Assembly: GCF_036346105.1 (NCBI RefSeq)
Contig: NZ_CP107811.1
Coordinates: 5,723,501 to 5,787,500, forward strand
DNA from: Streptomyces sp. NBC_00539
Lineage (GTDB): Bacteria > Actinomycetota > Actinomycetes > Streptomycetales > Streptomycetaceae
DNA length: 64,000 nucleotides
Direction of reading: 5' to 3'
Positions 1 to 8,911 of this stretch are shown here, piece by piece. Made by a program: the position numbers and the translations under genes. The notes beneath the pieces were generated by a model that had not been told where the DNA came from, did no database searches, and was given only the letters and a program-made list of their open reading frames with translations. The number at the start of each line of letters is the position of its first letter. The first letter of the stretch is position 1.

Positions 1-2
1 TC

Positions 3-35
3 CGGATCAGGATCGACCCGCCGGACATCGGCTGA
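3..35 (+). CDS. priA: 3' end of a gene, probably priA (primosomal protein N')
   Basis: The window opens inside a forward reading frame that ends with residues RIRIDPPDIG and a TGA at 33-35. PriA proteins commonly end in a short strand of the form xDxDPxxxG, and in Streptomyces priA lies just upstream of fmt, so priA is the best guess. Only ten codons are visible, so the identification rests mainly on position. No other frame here has a more credible gene end. Confidence 0.4.
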   Translation, partial: RIRIDPPDIG

Positions 36-67
36 GGGGCGGCGCCGACGGGGCCGGCCCGCGTGCC

Positions 68-143
68 GCGCAGGCGTCCGGCGCAGGCGTGTCGGGCAGG
101 TCCACCGACCCAGACGAGACGTCCGCCTACGTGGACGAGACGT
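68..143. repeat. Short direct repeats in the gap after the probable priA end
   Basis: A 13-bp unit beginning GCGCAGGCGT occurs back to back at 68-80 and 81-93 with changes in its last bases, and GACGAGACGT occurs at 113-122 and 134-143. They lie in the gene-free stretch 36-279 between two converging genes. Frames across this gap are open only because of the extreme GC content and none has a convincing start or domain. The function, if any, is unknown. Confidence 0.4.
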
Positions 144-279
144 GCCGTGCAGGAGTCCCGCGCAGGCGGCCGCCCCCCTGCGGGAGCGGCCTCGGGGGAG
201 GGTTGCTCCGCCGGGGGGCGGGGTCAGGGCTGGGCGCGCCCGGCCGTCAGGGGTCGGCGTCCCGGCGGCAGGCCGCGCG

Positions 280-813
280 TCAGCCGTTGCGCGGGCCGGG
301 GAACGCGGGCGACCGGGAGGCCGCCGCACCCTGTGCCCCGGCGGCCGACTCCTCGCGCACGGGCTGCGGCGGTACGGAGCGCGCCGCCGGGACGGTCGGG
401 AGCGGCGCCAGGGTCCGGGTGGTGGTCGTCCCGTCGGCGGCCACTTCGACGGGCTCGGCGGCCTGGGCGCGCCGGGCCCCGTAACGGCGGTGCACGGCCT
501 GCTTGGTGACGCCGAGCGCCGAGCCGACGGCGTCCCAGGAGAAGCCGAGCGAGCGGTCGAAGTCCACCGCGGCGGTGACCAGCGTCTCGACGCTGTCCCG
601 CAGTTCCTGCGCGAGCCGGACGGTGGGGGCGGGGGCCCTGCCGTAGACGACGAAGCCCGTGGAGGGACCGGAGCGGCGCGGGCGGTACACGTTGCCGAGC
701 TGGGCGGTGAGCGTGCGCAGAGCATCCACCTGCCGGCGGACCCGCTCGATGTCCCGCACCAGGAGATGCAGGCTGGCCCGTGCTTGGGCGTCGTGGGTGG
801 CGTGGTCGGCCAT
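280..813 (-). CDS. Helix-turn-helix domain protein of unknown function
   Basis: A 177-residue protein read from ATG 813, which has GAGAGG about seven bases upstream; an in-frame start at 861 lacks such a site. The middle (about residues 85-115) contains a helix-turn-helix-like segment, [16 protein letters not shown], preceded by an alpha-helical region that resembles the small DNA-binding proteins common in Streptomyces. The last 60 residues are rich in Ala, Pro and Ser and look disordered. It lies divergent from fmt and convergent to the probable priA. A regulatory, DNA-binding role is inferred from the HTH only; I do not know its target. Confidence 0.6.
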   Translation of the reverse strand: MADHATHDAQARASLHLLVRDIERVRRQVDALRTLTAQLGNVYRPRRSGPSTGFVVYGRAPAPTVRLAQELRDSVETLVTAAVDFDRSLGFSWDAVGSALGVTKQAVHRRYGARRAQAAEPVEVAADGTTTTRTLAPLPTVPAARSVPPQPVREESAAGAQGAAASRSPAFPGPRNG

Positions 814-1061
814 GAAGAAGCCTCTCGAACCGTGCTTAAGAGCGGATCGGGCCGCAGACACCGTTCTCGATCGCGGCCCGTTTCGGTCAATCTCTCTTGA
901 CCAACGCGTCAGCGGTCGTCCAGGTCACGCTCCGGGGGCGTGTCGGCATATGCGAGAGGCGCGCGTCCCGCGGTACGCCCCGGGCGCACGGAGTGGGCCG
1001 TGCGCGGCGCGGCCCATAGACTGGTGCGCTGCTGACAGCCGAGATAGCGAGGTAGGACCCA

Positions 1062-2006
1062 GTGAAGCTCGTCTTCGCAGGCACCCCCGAGGTCGCCGTA
1101 CCCGCCCTGGACGCCCTGATCGCCTCCGGGCGCCACGAGGTCGCGGCCGTCGTCACCCGGCCCGACGCCCCGGCCGGGCGGGGCCGCCGGCTCGTGGCCA
1201 GTCCCGTCGCCGAACGCGCCGAGGAGGCCGGGATCGAGGTCCTCAAGCCGGTGCGGCCGCGCGACCCGGAGTTCCAGGCGCGGCTGCGCGAGATCGCGCC
1301 GGACTGCTGCCCGGTCGTCGCGTACGGGGCGCTGCTCCCCAAGAGCGCCCTCGACATCCCCAAGCACGGGTGGGTCAACCTGCACTTCTCGCTGCTGCCC
1401 GCGTGGCGCGGGGCCGCCCCCGTCCAGCACTCGATCATGGCGGGTGACCAGGTCACCGGCGCGTCCACCTTCCTCATCGAGGAGGGACTGGACTCCGGGC
1501 CGGTCTACGGCCACCTGACCGAGGAGATCCGGCCCACCGACACCAGCGGCGATCTGCTGACCCGGCTCGCCTTCGCCGGGTCGGGCCTGCTCGTCGCCAC
1601 CATGGACGGCATCGAGGACGGCACCCTGCGCGCCGTGCCGCAGCCCACCGACGGGATCTCCCTCGCACCCAAGATCACGGTCGAGGACGCCCGGATCGAC
1701 TGGAAGGCCCCCGCGATGCGCGCCGACCGCGTCGTGCGCGGCTGCACCCCCGCACCCGGCGCCTGGACCGTCTTCCGCGGGGAGCGCCTCAAGCTGATCT
1801 CGGTCGCTCCGGTGCCCGACCGCACGGACCTGGAGCCCGGCGTGCTGGCCCCGGCCAAGAACAACGTCCACGTCGGCACCGGCTCGCACGCCGTGGAACT
1901 GCTCTGGGTCCAGCCCCAGGGCAAGAAGCCGATGAAGGGCGCCGACTGGGCGCGCGGGGTGCGGATCGCGCCCGGCGAGCGCCTGGGCGGAGCAGACGTA
2001 GGCTGA
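1062..2006 (+). CDS. fmt: Methionyl-tRNA formyltransferase
   Basis: Transfers a formyl group from 10-formyl-tetrahydrofolate to initiator Met-tRNA in the cytoplasm. The 314-residue length is normal. The N-terminal domain opens with [16 protein letters not shown] and carries the formyl-folate motif SLLP at residues 110-113 and the catalytic trio N106, H108 and D144 (in EEGLDSGPV). The C-terminal tRNA-binding OB-type domain follows from about residue 205. The start is GTG 1062 with GAGGTAGG just upstream. rsmB follows after 73 bp in the same direction, the usual bacterial fmt-rsmB pairing. Confidence 0.97.
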   Translation: MKLVFAGTPEVAVPALDALIASGRHEVAAVVTRPDAPAGRGRRLVASPVAERAEEAGIEVLKPVRPRDPEFQARLREIAPDCCPVVAYGALLPKSALDIPKHGWVNLHFSLLPAWRGAAPVQHSIMAGDQVTGASTFLIEEGLDSGPVYGHLTEEIRPTDTSGDLLTRLAFAGSGLLVATMDGIEDGTLRAVPQPTDGISLAPKITVEDARIDWKAPAMRADRVVRGCTPAPGAWTVFRGERLKLISVAPVPDRTDLEPGVLAPAKNNVHVGTGSHAVELLWVQPQGKKPMKGADWARGVRIAPGERLGGADVG

Positions 2007-2079
2007 TACCGGCCGCGCCGAACCCCACCACCTCTGTCGACACACCCCGAGCACCACGTACAACCGGAGCACCTTTCAC

Positions 2080-3588
2080 GTGAGCGAACAGCCCCGTCAG
2101 CCCCGTCAGAGCCCCCGGCGCAACGCCGCGGGCGGCAACGGCAAGCCGTCCGGCAACCAGGGCGGCAAGCAGGGCAAGCCCTACCGCCGGCCGCAGAAGG
2201 ACCCCGTCCGGCTGCTGGCCTTCGAGGTGCTGCGGGCGGTGGACGAGCGCGACGCGTACGCGAACCTCGTCCTGCCGCCGCTGCTGCGCAAGGCCCGCCA
2301 GGACGAGAGCTTCCAGGCGCGCGACGCCGCGCTGGCCACCGAGCTGGTGTACGGGACGCTGCGCCGGCAGGGCACGTACGACGCGGTGATCAAGGCCTGC
2401 ATCGACCGTCCGCTGCGGGAGGTCGACCCGCCGGTGCTGGACGTGCTGTCGCTCGGCGCGCACCAGTTGCTCGGCACCCGGATCCCGCCGCACGCGGCCG
2501 TGTCGGCGAGCGTGGAGCTGGCCCGCGTCGTGCTCGGGGACGGGCGCGCGAAGTTCGTGAACGCAGTCCTGCGCAAGATCACCGCGCACGACCTGGAAGG
2601 CTGGCTGGAGCGGGTCGCGCCGCCCTACGAGGACGACGCCGAGGAACACCTCGCGGTGTACCACTCGCACCCGCGCTGGGTCGTCAGCGCCCTGTGGGAC
2701 GCGCTGGGCGGTGGCCGCGCCGGTATCGAGGACCTGCTGGAGGCCGACAACGAGCGGCCCGAGGTCACCCTCGTCGCCCGCCCGGGCCGCTCCACGCCGC
2801 AGGAGCTGCTGGAGGCCGTCGGCGAGGAGTCGGCGCTGCCGGGGCGCTGGTCCCCGTACGCGGTACGGATGGCCGAGGGCGGCGAGCCGGGCGCGCTGGA
2901 GGCGGTGCGCGAGGGCCGCGCCGGTGTGCAGGACGAGGGCAGCCAGCTGGTGGCGATGGCCCTGGCGGCGGCGCCCGTGGAGGGCCGTGACGAGCGCTGG
3001 CTGGACGGTTGCGCGGGCCCGGGCGGCAAGGCGGCCCTGCTCGGGGCGCTGGCCGCGCAGCGCGGGGCGTTCCTGCTCGCCTCCGAGAAGCAGCCGCACC
3101 GGGCGCGGCTGGTGGAGAAGGCGCTGGCCGGCAACCCCGGCCCGTACCAGGTCATCGCGGCGGACGGCACCCGCCCGCCGTGGCTGCCGGGATCCTTCGA
3201 CCGGGTCCTGGTGGACGTCCCCTGCTCCGGCCTCGGCGCCCTGCGCCGGCGCCCCGAGGCGCGGTGGCGGCGCCGGCCGGAGGACCTGGAGGGCTTCGCG
3301 CCGCTCCAGCGCGGGCTGCTGCGCGAGGCGCTGTCGGCGGTGCGGGTCGGCGGCGTCGTCGGCTACGCGACCTGCTCGCCGCACCTGGCGGAGACCCGGG
3401 TCGTGGTGGACGACGTCCTCAAGGGCCGCGGCGCGGGCGCGTCGGCGCGGGTGTCGGCGGAACTGATCGACGCCCGTCCGTACATGTCGGGTGTCCCGGC
3501 CCTCGGCGAAGGCCCGGACGTCCAGCTCTGGCCCCACCTCCACGGCACGGACGCGATGTACCTCGCCCTCCTGCGCCGCACGGCGTAG
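2080..3588 (+). CDS. rsmB: 16S rRNA (cytosine-967-C5)-methyltransferase
   Basis: SAM-dependent enzyme that makes m5C967 in 16S rRNA. The 502-residue protein has a basic, Gln/Gly-rich tail (about 45 residues), then a NusB-like RNA-binding domain, then a Rossmann methyltransferase domain from about residue 250. SAM motif I reads DGCAGPGGKAAL near residue 309. Motif IV has the Pro-Cys pair DVPCSGLGALRRR near 380, and motif VI has the second Cys in TCSPH near 432, so both cysteines of the RNA m5C mechanism are present. It starts at GTG 2080 with CCGGAGC upstream and is probably co-transcribed with fmt. Confidence 0.95.
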   Translation: MSEQPRQPRQSPRRNAAGGNGKPSGNQGGKQGKPYRRPQKDPVRLLAFEVLRAVDERDAYANLVLPPLLRKARQDESFQARDAALATELVYGTLRRQGTYDAVIKACIDRPLREVDPPVLDVLSLGAHQLLGTRIPPHAAVSASVELARVVLGDGRAKFVNAVLRKITAHDLEGWLERVAPPYEDDAEEHLAVYHSHPRWVVSALWDALGGGRAGIEDLLEADNERPEVTLVARPGRSTPQELLEAVGEESALPGRWSPYAVRMAEGGEPGALEAVREGRAGVQDEGSQLVAMALAAAPVEGRDERWLDGCAGPGGKAALLGALAAQRGAFLLASEKQPHRARLVEKALAGNPGPYQVIAADGTRPPWLPGSFDRVLVDVPCSGLGALRRRPEARWRRRPEDLEGFAPLQRGLLREALSAVRVGGVVGYATCSPHLAETRVVVDDVLKGRGAGASARVSAELIDARPYMSGVPALGEGPDVQLWPHLHGTDAMYLALLRRTA

Positions 3589-3629
3589 CGCCCTCCCCGG
3601 CAGCCCCCCGCCCTCCGCCCGGCCGCAGT

Positions 3630-3663
3630 CGGCACGGGCGGGGAGGCCCCGCCGCCCGTGCCG
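3630..3663. terminator. Stem-loop terminator after rsmB
   Basis: A perfect 12-bp stem (CGGCACGGGCGG at 3630-3641 with its complement at 3652-3663) and a 10-base loop sit 41 bp after the rsmB stop. There is no U-tract, as is usual in Streptomyces. It probably ends the fmt-rsmB transcript. Confidence 0.75.
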
Positions 3664-3833
3664 GGGCGAGCCGTCCGACGACGACGCAAAGGTGTGCCGG
3701 TGACGGCCGACCCCGCAGAGAGTGTCACTGCTCCGTAACAGGTGCCGATCTGATCGAAACTCACTTTGCAGACGGCAATGGGTAGTTGATAGACATGGAA
3801 CGTCAGTGCGGGACGTGCAGAACGGGGGGCACC
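3664..3833 (+). promoter_or_regulatory. Leader and probable promoter of the ESX-like toxin locus
   Basis: This stretch is clearly more AT-rich than its surroundings between about 3735 and 3800, and lies just ahead of a run of genes with lower GC. A promoter is expected here, but I cannot assign -35 and -10 boxes with confidence. An in-frame ATG at 3786 would extend the next gene by 16 residues; the GTG at 3834, preceded by AACGGGGGGCACC, is the better start. Confidence 0.35.
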
Positions 3834-4550
3834 GTGTCGACGTGGGACATAAAGCCTGAGGGCGTTCAAGGAGTCCTGAACAAGACCGTCGAGGCCGGCG
3901 GCAAGTTCGAGGAAGAGTTCACGGCGTACGGGGACGGTCTGGTCGGCGCCGCCACGTGGGCGGGCACGATGGTCCTGGGCGGGACCGAAATTCCCAAGGA
4001 GGGCGCGTTCGGCCCCGTGGCGCAGGCGTTGCTGGAGTTCCAGCAGCACACGGAGAACGACGTGAAATTCCTTCCGGTCCGGACGGGGAAGTCCGTCACC
4101 GGGGTGCGCCTGGCCACTGAGGAGTACCTCAAGGGCGACCTCGCGATGGCGAAGAACAAGCAGGAGGAGTACTCCAAGGCTCCGACTCCGGAAGAGTTGA
4201 AGGGCCCCAAGAAGCGATCTGGGGAAGATACCGACTTTCACCGGCAATCTGGAGACGTTGGAGACGCATGCGGCCTCGCTGAAGACGACTGCCTCCGGCA
4301 TTCGAGGTACGGGCAAGGACGTGCACAACGCCTTTCAGGCGTTGGATGCCGTCTACGACGCGCCCGAGCAGGAAGAGCTGCTCAACTCGACGGTCCCGGT
4401 ACGGGACAAGGCCGACGAGTTCGCGAAGAAGCTGGAATCCGTCAGCGGCGCGCTGACGAGCTTCGCGACGAGTGCCCGTCCGTTGGTGAGCAAGATGAAG
4501 CAACTCCGTGCGGACGCAGAGAAGTTCGTCGCGGAGAACAAGGACGATGA
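3834..4550 (+). CDS. DUF6507-type ESX-like small protein (reading frame lacks its normal stop)
   Basis: From GTG 3834 the protein begins VSTWDIKPEGVQGVLNKT. It then follows the pattern I know from DUF6507 proteins of Streptomyces: a WD motif near the start, GPVAQALLEF, RTGKSVTGV and YLKGDLAMA, an all-helical protein of about 120-130 residues usually found beside type VII-type effectors. The family-like part ends at about 4212 (ELKGPKK). Beyond this the frame stays open to 4550 but overlaps the next gene out of frame and loses all resemblance, so the last 110 codons are probably spurious. A normal stop would be expected near 4215. Role inferred: secretion partner or chaperone of the downstream toxin. 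Confidence 0.6.
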   Translation: MSTWDIKPEGVQGVLNKTVEAGGKFEEEFTAYGDGLVGAATWAGTMVLGGTEIPKEGAFGPVAQALLEFQQHTENDVKFLPVRTGKSVTGVRLATEEYLKGDLAMAKNKQEEYSKAPTPEELKGPKKRSGEDTDFHRQSGDVGDACGLAEDDCLRHSRYGQGRAQRLSGVGCRLRRARAGRAAQLDGPGTGQGRRVREEAGIRQRRADELRDECPSVGEQDEATPCGRREVRRGEQGR

Positions 4551-6462
4551 CGACTGGCAGCAGGACCAGCACAAGATCGACGAGAACGCGCGTCTGGTCC
4601 GCGAGGTCGGCACGACGTGGGTGGCATTCCAGGGCGTCGAGCGCGATGCGGCCAACAAGATCACTGCGTTGGTGGGCGGCACGCACTTCGTCGTCGATGA
4701 CGGGTCGCACAAGACCGGCATGTACGGCTTCAGGGAAAGCGACGTCAAGGACGCCAAGGAAACGCCTTGGGGGACGGCCGACGAACGTGAGTACACGGGC
4801 CTGCGGGCCGCGTGGGAGTGGACGAAGGACCATACCGGCGGTGTGCTGAAGGGGTTCTTCGTCGACGGTGTCTGGGGCACCCTCAAGGGCCTGGGCAGCA
4901 TGGTCAACGTGTTCGACTGGGACAACTTCAAGAAGACGTGGTCAGGCATCGGGAACGTCTTCGGTGGTATCAGCGCTTACATCGCGACCCCGTACGACTG
5001 GGCGATGGACAAGATGTTCGGCCCGGTCGACCACAGTGACACCGACAAGCAGAAGGCGGCCCTGCGCAACTTCGGCAAGTCACTGGTCGCGTGGGACGAG
5101 TGGGACAAGAATCCCTCGCGGGCGTCCGGGACGGTCCTGTTCAACGCCCTGACCCTTGGCTCGGGCACGCTGCTCAAACTCGGCAAGGCCGGCCAGGCCG
5201 GAAGGCTGGGCGCGGCCGCGGAGGCCGCGACCGCGCTGGGTAAGGCGGGGGCGCTCGTCGACCCGATGAGCTACCTCGGCAAGGCGGCCGTCGTCACCAA
5301 GTTCAAGGTCGGCGACCTCATGGAGAGCTTGAGGGCCAGCCGTGCGGGCGTCGACGACATGGCCCGCAGCATGCCCTCCGGTACCTCGCCGCACCCTGGC
5401 GAGGCACCCGCGATTCCCGGGCGCGACTACGTCGACCACGCGGGCAACAAGCGCGTCATCGGCGACGACGGGCACATCAGGGACGAGCACGGCAACGTGG
5501 TCCCGGACACCGAACCCGTCAGGGAACCGCACAAGAGCGACCTACCCAACATCCACGAGCACGAGACCGCCCCGGCCATGGAAGAGCCGAAGGTCCTCGA
5601 AGGCGCGGGTGGCCCGGGCCGCATGGAAAACGGCACGAGCCACCCGGCCGGCGGATCCCGCCCGACCTCGATGCACCCGGGCGACGGTGCACACCCGGCC
5701 GGCGGTGGGGGGCCGCACAACACGCCCTCCACGGGCGGTCACGCCGCGGACCATTCGACCGGTGGCGGCTCGGGCAACGGCCCAGGTGCACACGCGCCCG
5801 GTAACGGTGGGTCCTATGCGGATCATGTATCCGGTGGCAGCGCCGAGGGCCATGTGCAGCACCACGCCTCCAGTGGGGAGACGCACGACCACACGGGTAG
5901 CGGGACGCCGGACACCTCGGAGAACGCGGGATCGGGTCATGGCGGACGTGCGAACGAGCCGATTCCGGAGTTGACAGCAGAGGAAAAGGCGGCGCACTGG
6001 GGTCATCTCGATGACGTGCAACGTCGGGCTCCAGAGGAATTCGATCACTTGAAGCACGACCCGGATCACAAGAACCAGGTCGATGACAGATCGATGGATG
6101 AGGCCCGAGTCGGCCTCGACCTGCGAGAGAGTGGGCGGCTCCCGGCGGACATCCGCCGTCCGGATATACCGGACAGGGGTGAGTTTTATTCCGAGACCAC
6201 CGGTGAATACTATGACATCAAGGGTGTTCACTCCGACTATCCGCCATTCAACAACGTGCGAGACAAGTCCCAGCCGTTCAAGGGTGCGTATGACCCGGGC
6301 AACAACGAGTCATGGGTCAACAAGCAGCTGGCGAAGCAGATTGAGAAACGCGGGCGTGTAGTCATCATTGACGTCCGGAATGCAAATCAAGCGGCGATCG
6401 ACAGTGTCAAGGCAGTTGTCGAGAGCCGCGGTTGGGGAGATCGTGTCATCTGGTATCCGTAA
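4258..6462 (+). CDS. Large polymorphic toxin with ESX-like N-terminus and nuclease-like C-terminus
   Basis: The frame codes a protein of about 735-750 residues. The N-terminal 150 residues are helical (LETHAASLKTTASGIRGTGK onward), like WXG/LXG-type secreted effectors. A Gly/Ala-rich amphipathic region follows around residues 190-340, then a Gly-His-Pro-rich linker (about 380-570). The C-terminal 150 residues form a compact domain with YYDIKG, VIIDVRNANQ and a final GDRVIWYP, resembling contact-dependent CdiA-type nuclease ends; the D-x-K motif would suit a metal-dependent nuclease. The only near-cognate start is TTG 4258, yet homologous-looking sequence (DLGKIPTFTGNLE) continues upstream to 4216, so the true start seems damaged. 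GC is lower than in neighbouring genes. The pentapeptide protein downstream is the likely immunity factor. Confidence 0.7.
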   Translation: METHAASLKTTASGIRGTGKDVHNAFQALDAVYDAPEQEELLNSTVPVRDKADEFAKKLESVSGALTSFATSARPLVSKMKQLRADAEKFVAENKDDDDWQQDQHKIDENARLVREVGTTWVAFQGVERDAANKITALVGGTHFVVDDGSHKTGMYGFRESDVKDAKETPWGTADEREYTGLRAAWEWTKDHTGGVLKGFFVDGVWGTLKGLGSMVNVFDWDNFKKTWSGIGNVFGGISAYIATPYDWAMDKMFGPVDHSDTDKQKAALRNFGKSLVAWDEWDKNPSRASGTVLFNALTLGSGTLLKLGKAGQAGRLGAAAEAATALGKAGALVDPMSYLGKAAVVTKFKVGDLMESLRASRAGVDDMARSMPSGTSPHPGEAPAIPGRDYVDHAGNKRVIGDDGHIRDEHGNVVPDTEPVREPHKSDLPNIHEHETAPAMEEPKVLEGAGGPGRMENGTSHPAGGSRPTSMHPGDGAHPAGGGGPHNTPSTGGHAADHSTGGGSGNGPGAHAPGNGGSYADHVSGGSAEGHVQHHASSGETHDHTGSGTPDTSENAGSGHGGRANEPIPELTAEEKAAHWGHLDDVQRRAPEEFDHLKHDPDHKNQVDDRSMDEARVGLDLRESGRLPADIRRPDIPDRGEFYSETTGEYYDIKGVHSDYPPFNNVRDKSQPFKGAYDPGNNESWVNKQLAKQIEKRGRVVIIDVRNANQAAIDSVKAVVESRGWGDRVIWYP

Positions 6463-7090
6463 GAACTGGAATCCGGCGGTGTTCCCGGCTGACCCGGAAG
6501 CGGCGCGGCGGCTGCAGGAGTGGCTGGCTTCGGAGGATTACAACCTCAATGGCATGGGGAGTGACTTCCGGGGCGCCGACCTTTCGGGCGGGGATTTCTC
6601 CAATGCTTGGTTCACCGATGCGGTCCTCGTGGGCGTGAAGTTTGTCAGCGCCTCCTTCTACCGGGCCGACCTGCAGTCGGCGGATCTGACTGGGGCGGAT
6701 CTGACCGGAGCAGATTGCGTCCGGGCGAACTTGGACGAGGCTGTGCTTCGATCGGCGCGGCTCGATGGGGCCGACATGGTGGGGGCGTCGCTGTGTGACG
6801 TCGATGCGTCGGGAGCGAGCTTCCGTGGAACGAGATTCCTCGGTGCTTCGCTGATTGACACCGACATGAGGGGGGCGGATCTGGCCGATGCCGTCCTTGA
6901 TGAGAATCTCTTCGAGATCAAAGTCGACGATGCCACGGTGGTGCGGGGCCTGGCCGGGACGGTTTTCGGCCCGATCACCGTCTTCAGCGGAGCGTCGTCC
7001 CGAGAGCTGGCCGGCGGGGAACTCGAAGCCTGGATCGCTGCACGTGGCGGTCATGTGCAGGTCATTCCTTCGCGTCGGCCACCCAGGTAG
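6443..7090 (+). CDS. Pentapeptide-repeat protein, probable immunity protein
   Basis: A 215-residue protein started at GTG 6443, which has GGGGAGA five bases upstream; the frame is also open further upstream, inside the toxin gene. Residues about 30-155 form a run of A(D/N)LXX pentapeptide repeats (GADLSGG, SADLTGADLTGAD, RANLDEA, ARLDGAD, GADLADA), which fold as a right-handed quadrilateral beta-helix. The start overlaps the toxin's end by 20 bp, the tight coupling expected of a toxin-immunity pair. Pentapeptide proteins occur among immunity families, and the helix could also mimic nucleic acid. The role is inferred from position. Confidence 0.7.
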   Translation: MSSGIRKNWNPAVFPADPEAARRLQEWLASEDYNLNGMGSDFRGADLSGGDFSNAWFTDAVLVGVKFVSASFYRADLQSADLTGADLTGADCVRANLDEAVLRSARLDGADMVGASLCDVDASGASFRGTRFLGASLIDTDMRGADLADAVLDENLFEIKVDDATVVRGLAGTVFGPITVFSGASSRELAGGELEAWIAARGGHVQVIPSRRPPR

Positions 7091-7124
7091 CGCAACGGCC
7101 GAAACCCACGGGAGAGGAACGCGG

Positions 7125-7184
7125 ATGGTCTGCGGAGGTATCCGTACTCGGAACCTCGGCAGCAGCGCACTCCACGTGCCGTAG
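7125..7184 (+). CDS. Possible 19-residue small protein
   Basis: A very short frame (MVCGGIRTRNLGSSALHVP) has a near-ideal ribosome site, GGAGAGGAA, a few bases before its ATG and lies 34 bp after the pentapeptide gene. There is no homology I recognise and the length is too small for codon statistics. It could be a leader peptide for the DUF6177 gene or just the remnant of a gene. The rest of the gap to 7347 shows no gene. Confidence 0.2.
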   Translation: MVCGGIRTRNLGSSALHVP

Positions 7185-7347
7185 TTCTCCGGGACTGCCG
7201 AGCCGAGCGTTTCGGGGGTGGTAGGTGACAGCCGACAGCCCGTACACATGCATTCGTGCGATGCCGAAGGTGCCGTCCTCCGGTAGAACCAGGTGCCGGG
7301 GCGCTGCTCGGGGACAACAATGATCAAGCAGCCAGGGGGAACACCGC

Positions 7348-8802
7348 ATGACCACGGATGTGATCGCGCTCACCGAGAGGGTGCCCGACCCGCTGAGCGT
7401 GCTGGCAGGGCTGCTCGCGGGCGGGCCTGACCTGCGGGTCGAGACCGCCGGTGAGGGTGCCGTGGTGCAGCTCTGTGATGCCGAAGGGCGGCCGCTCGTC
7501 TCGATCGAGGTGCCGCTGATGCTCCGGGTACCGGGCGAGGCGTCCAGGTTGCTGGGCCCCGGGGCCGAGCCGTCCGGCGACGGCCCGGCCTGGTGGATCG
7601 AGGCTCGGGCCGCCGTCGGCGTCCCCCGGGCAGAGCGGCTCGCGGGTGCGTTCGCGGCCCGTATGGCCATGCTCCTGGGCGGCCGGGTGTGGCCGCCGGA
7701 CGCCCCCGGCACCGTCGGCGCGGCCCGCCCCGTCGATGTCTCGGGCGTCACCGCGGTACCGGTCCCCGCCGCCGCCCGGCCGGCCGTCGACATGCTCACC
7801 GACGAAGCCGCCGTGGTTCTCCAGGACCGGCCGGTCGTCCCCATGACGAGCTGGCTCTCCGATGCCCTGCGCGCCACCGTGGAGAGCGACCGGTCCCTGC
7901 AGATCGTCACCCCGCCGCACTGTCGCCTTTCGTTGCCCACCCGCATGCTGCTGCAGTCCACCCCCTCGCGCTGGGTGGTGCGGGACGAGCGGTGCGGGTA
8001 CTACGACGGGCTGACCGGCGCGGTACTGGAGTGGCAGGACGGCGCCTTCCGGCCCGATCGGGGCGACAGCGGTGAGACCCCGGTGGCGGACGCCTTCACG
8101 GACGGGTACCGGCCCACCGGCGAGCGTCAGCTCATCGTCAGCTTCCGTACCCTGCACCGCGCCGAGGCCGACCTCGTCCTCGGGGGTGCGGTGGAGGCCG
8201 CCTGGCGGGCCCTCACCGGCAGCCCGCCGGCCGGATGGGGGACCTCGGAGCCGGCCGGGCTCAGCTGGTCGCGGCGGCAGCTGACCGAGCTGGCGTACGA
8301 GCGCGCTCCCCGCCCCACTTGGACGGTGGTCGTCGGCACCCCGGACCGCCCTGCCATGGCCACCCTGCGCGTGATCCGTACCCCGGAGGGCGTGGAGGAG
8401 GACGTCACCCTCACCGTGGGCCACGGCCGCGGTGAGAAGCCCGCCCTGGAGGCACTGCCGGAGCTGGCCGACGAGCTGGTGACCCGGCACGGGCTCAAGA
8501 CCATGATGTGCCAGGTGCGCGAGGCGCGCCGGGACCTGAGCGCGCCGCCGCGCTTCGAGCCCCCGCCGCTGCCGTACGCGTTCGTGCTGGGACCCGCGGA
8601 GGTCGCCCAGGCGGGGCGCGACACGGCGGGCAGGACGCCGCTGAAGGAACCGCCGGTGCGGTTGGGCCATGGCGGCCGGCCGGGCTACTACTACCCGCTC
8701 GGCGACGGCGAGAGCGCCGAAAGCTGGACCGCCCTGGAACAGCTCATGCGCCACTTGCGCGGGGCGCCGCCGCTGGGAGGGATGGCGGGGAACGCAGGGT
8801 GA
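7348..8802 (+). CDS. DUF6177 family protein
   Basis: A 484-residue cytoplasmic protein without signal peptide or membrane segments. Length and features (VPMTSWLSDALR near residue 165, GYYDGLTG near 213, and a C-terminal GRPGYYYPLGDG) match what I recall of DUF6177, a Streptomyces family that is repeatedly found next to DUF6507 and WXG-type toxin genes. It starts at ATG 7348 after AGGGGGAACACC. The biochemical function is unknown; the association suggests a role in handling or secreting the toxin at 4258-6462. GC returns to the chromosome average within this gene. Confidence 0.6.
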   Translation: MTTDVIALTERVPDPLSVLAGLLAGGPDLRVETAGEGAVVQLCDAEGRPLVSIEVPLMLRVPGEASRLLGPGAEPSGDGPAWWIEARAAVGVPRAERLAGAFAARMAMLLGGRVWPPDAPGTVGAARPVDVSGVTAVPVPAAARPAVDMLTDEAAVVLQDRPVVPMTSWLSDALRATVESDRSLQIVTPPHCRLSLPTRMLLQSTPSRWVVRDERCGYYDGLTGAVLEWQDGAFRPDRGDSGETPVADAFTDGYRPTGERQLIVSFRTLHRAEADLVLGGAVEAAWRALTGSPPAGWGTSEPAGLSWSRRQLTELAYERAPRPTWTVVVGTPDRPAMATLRVIRTPEGVEEDVTLTVGHGRGEKPALEALPELADELVTRHGLKTMMCQVREARRDLSAPPRFEPPPLPYAFVLGPAEVAQAGRDTAGRTPLKEPPVRLGHGGRPGYYYPLGDGESAESWTALEQLMRHLRGAPPLGGMAGNAG

Positions 8803-8911
8803 GGGTTAAGGACGTGTGAAGTGAGCGGGCGCATCTGTTAAGCACGGCTGAGGGGTGTGGGACTTACGGGGTCGTGGCCGGAAGTGGGCTTGGGCATGGC
8901 ACGCTTGGGGC

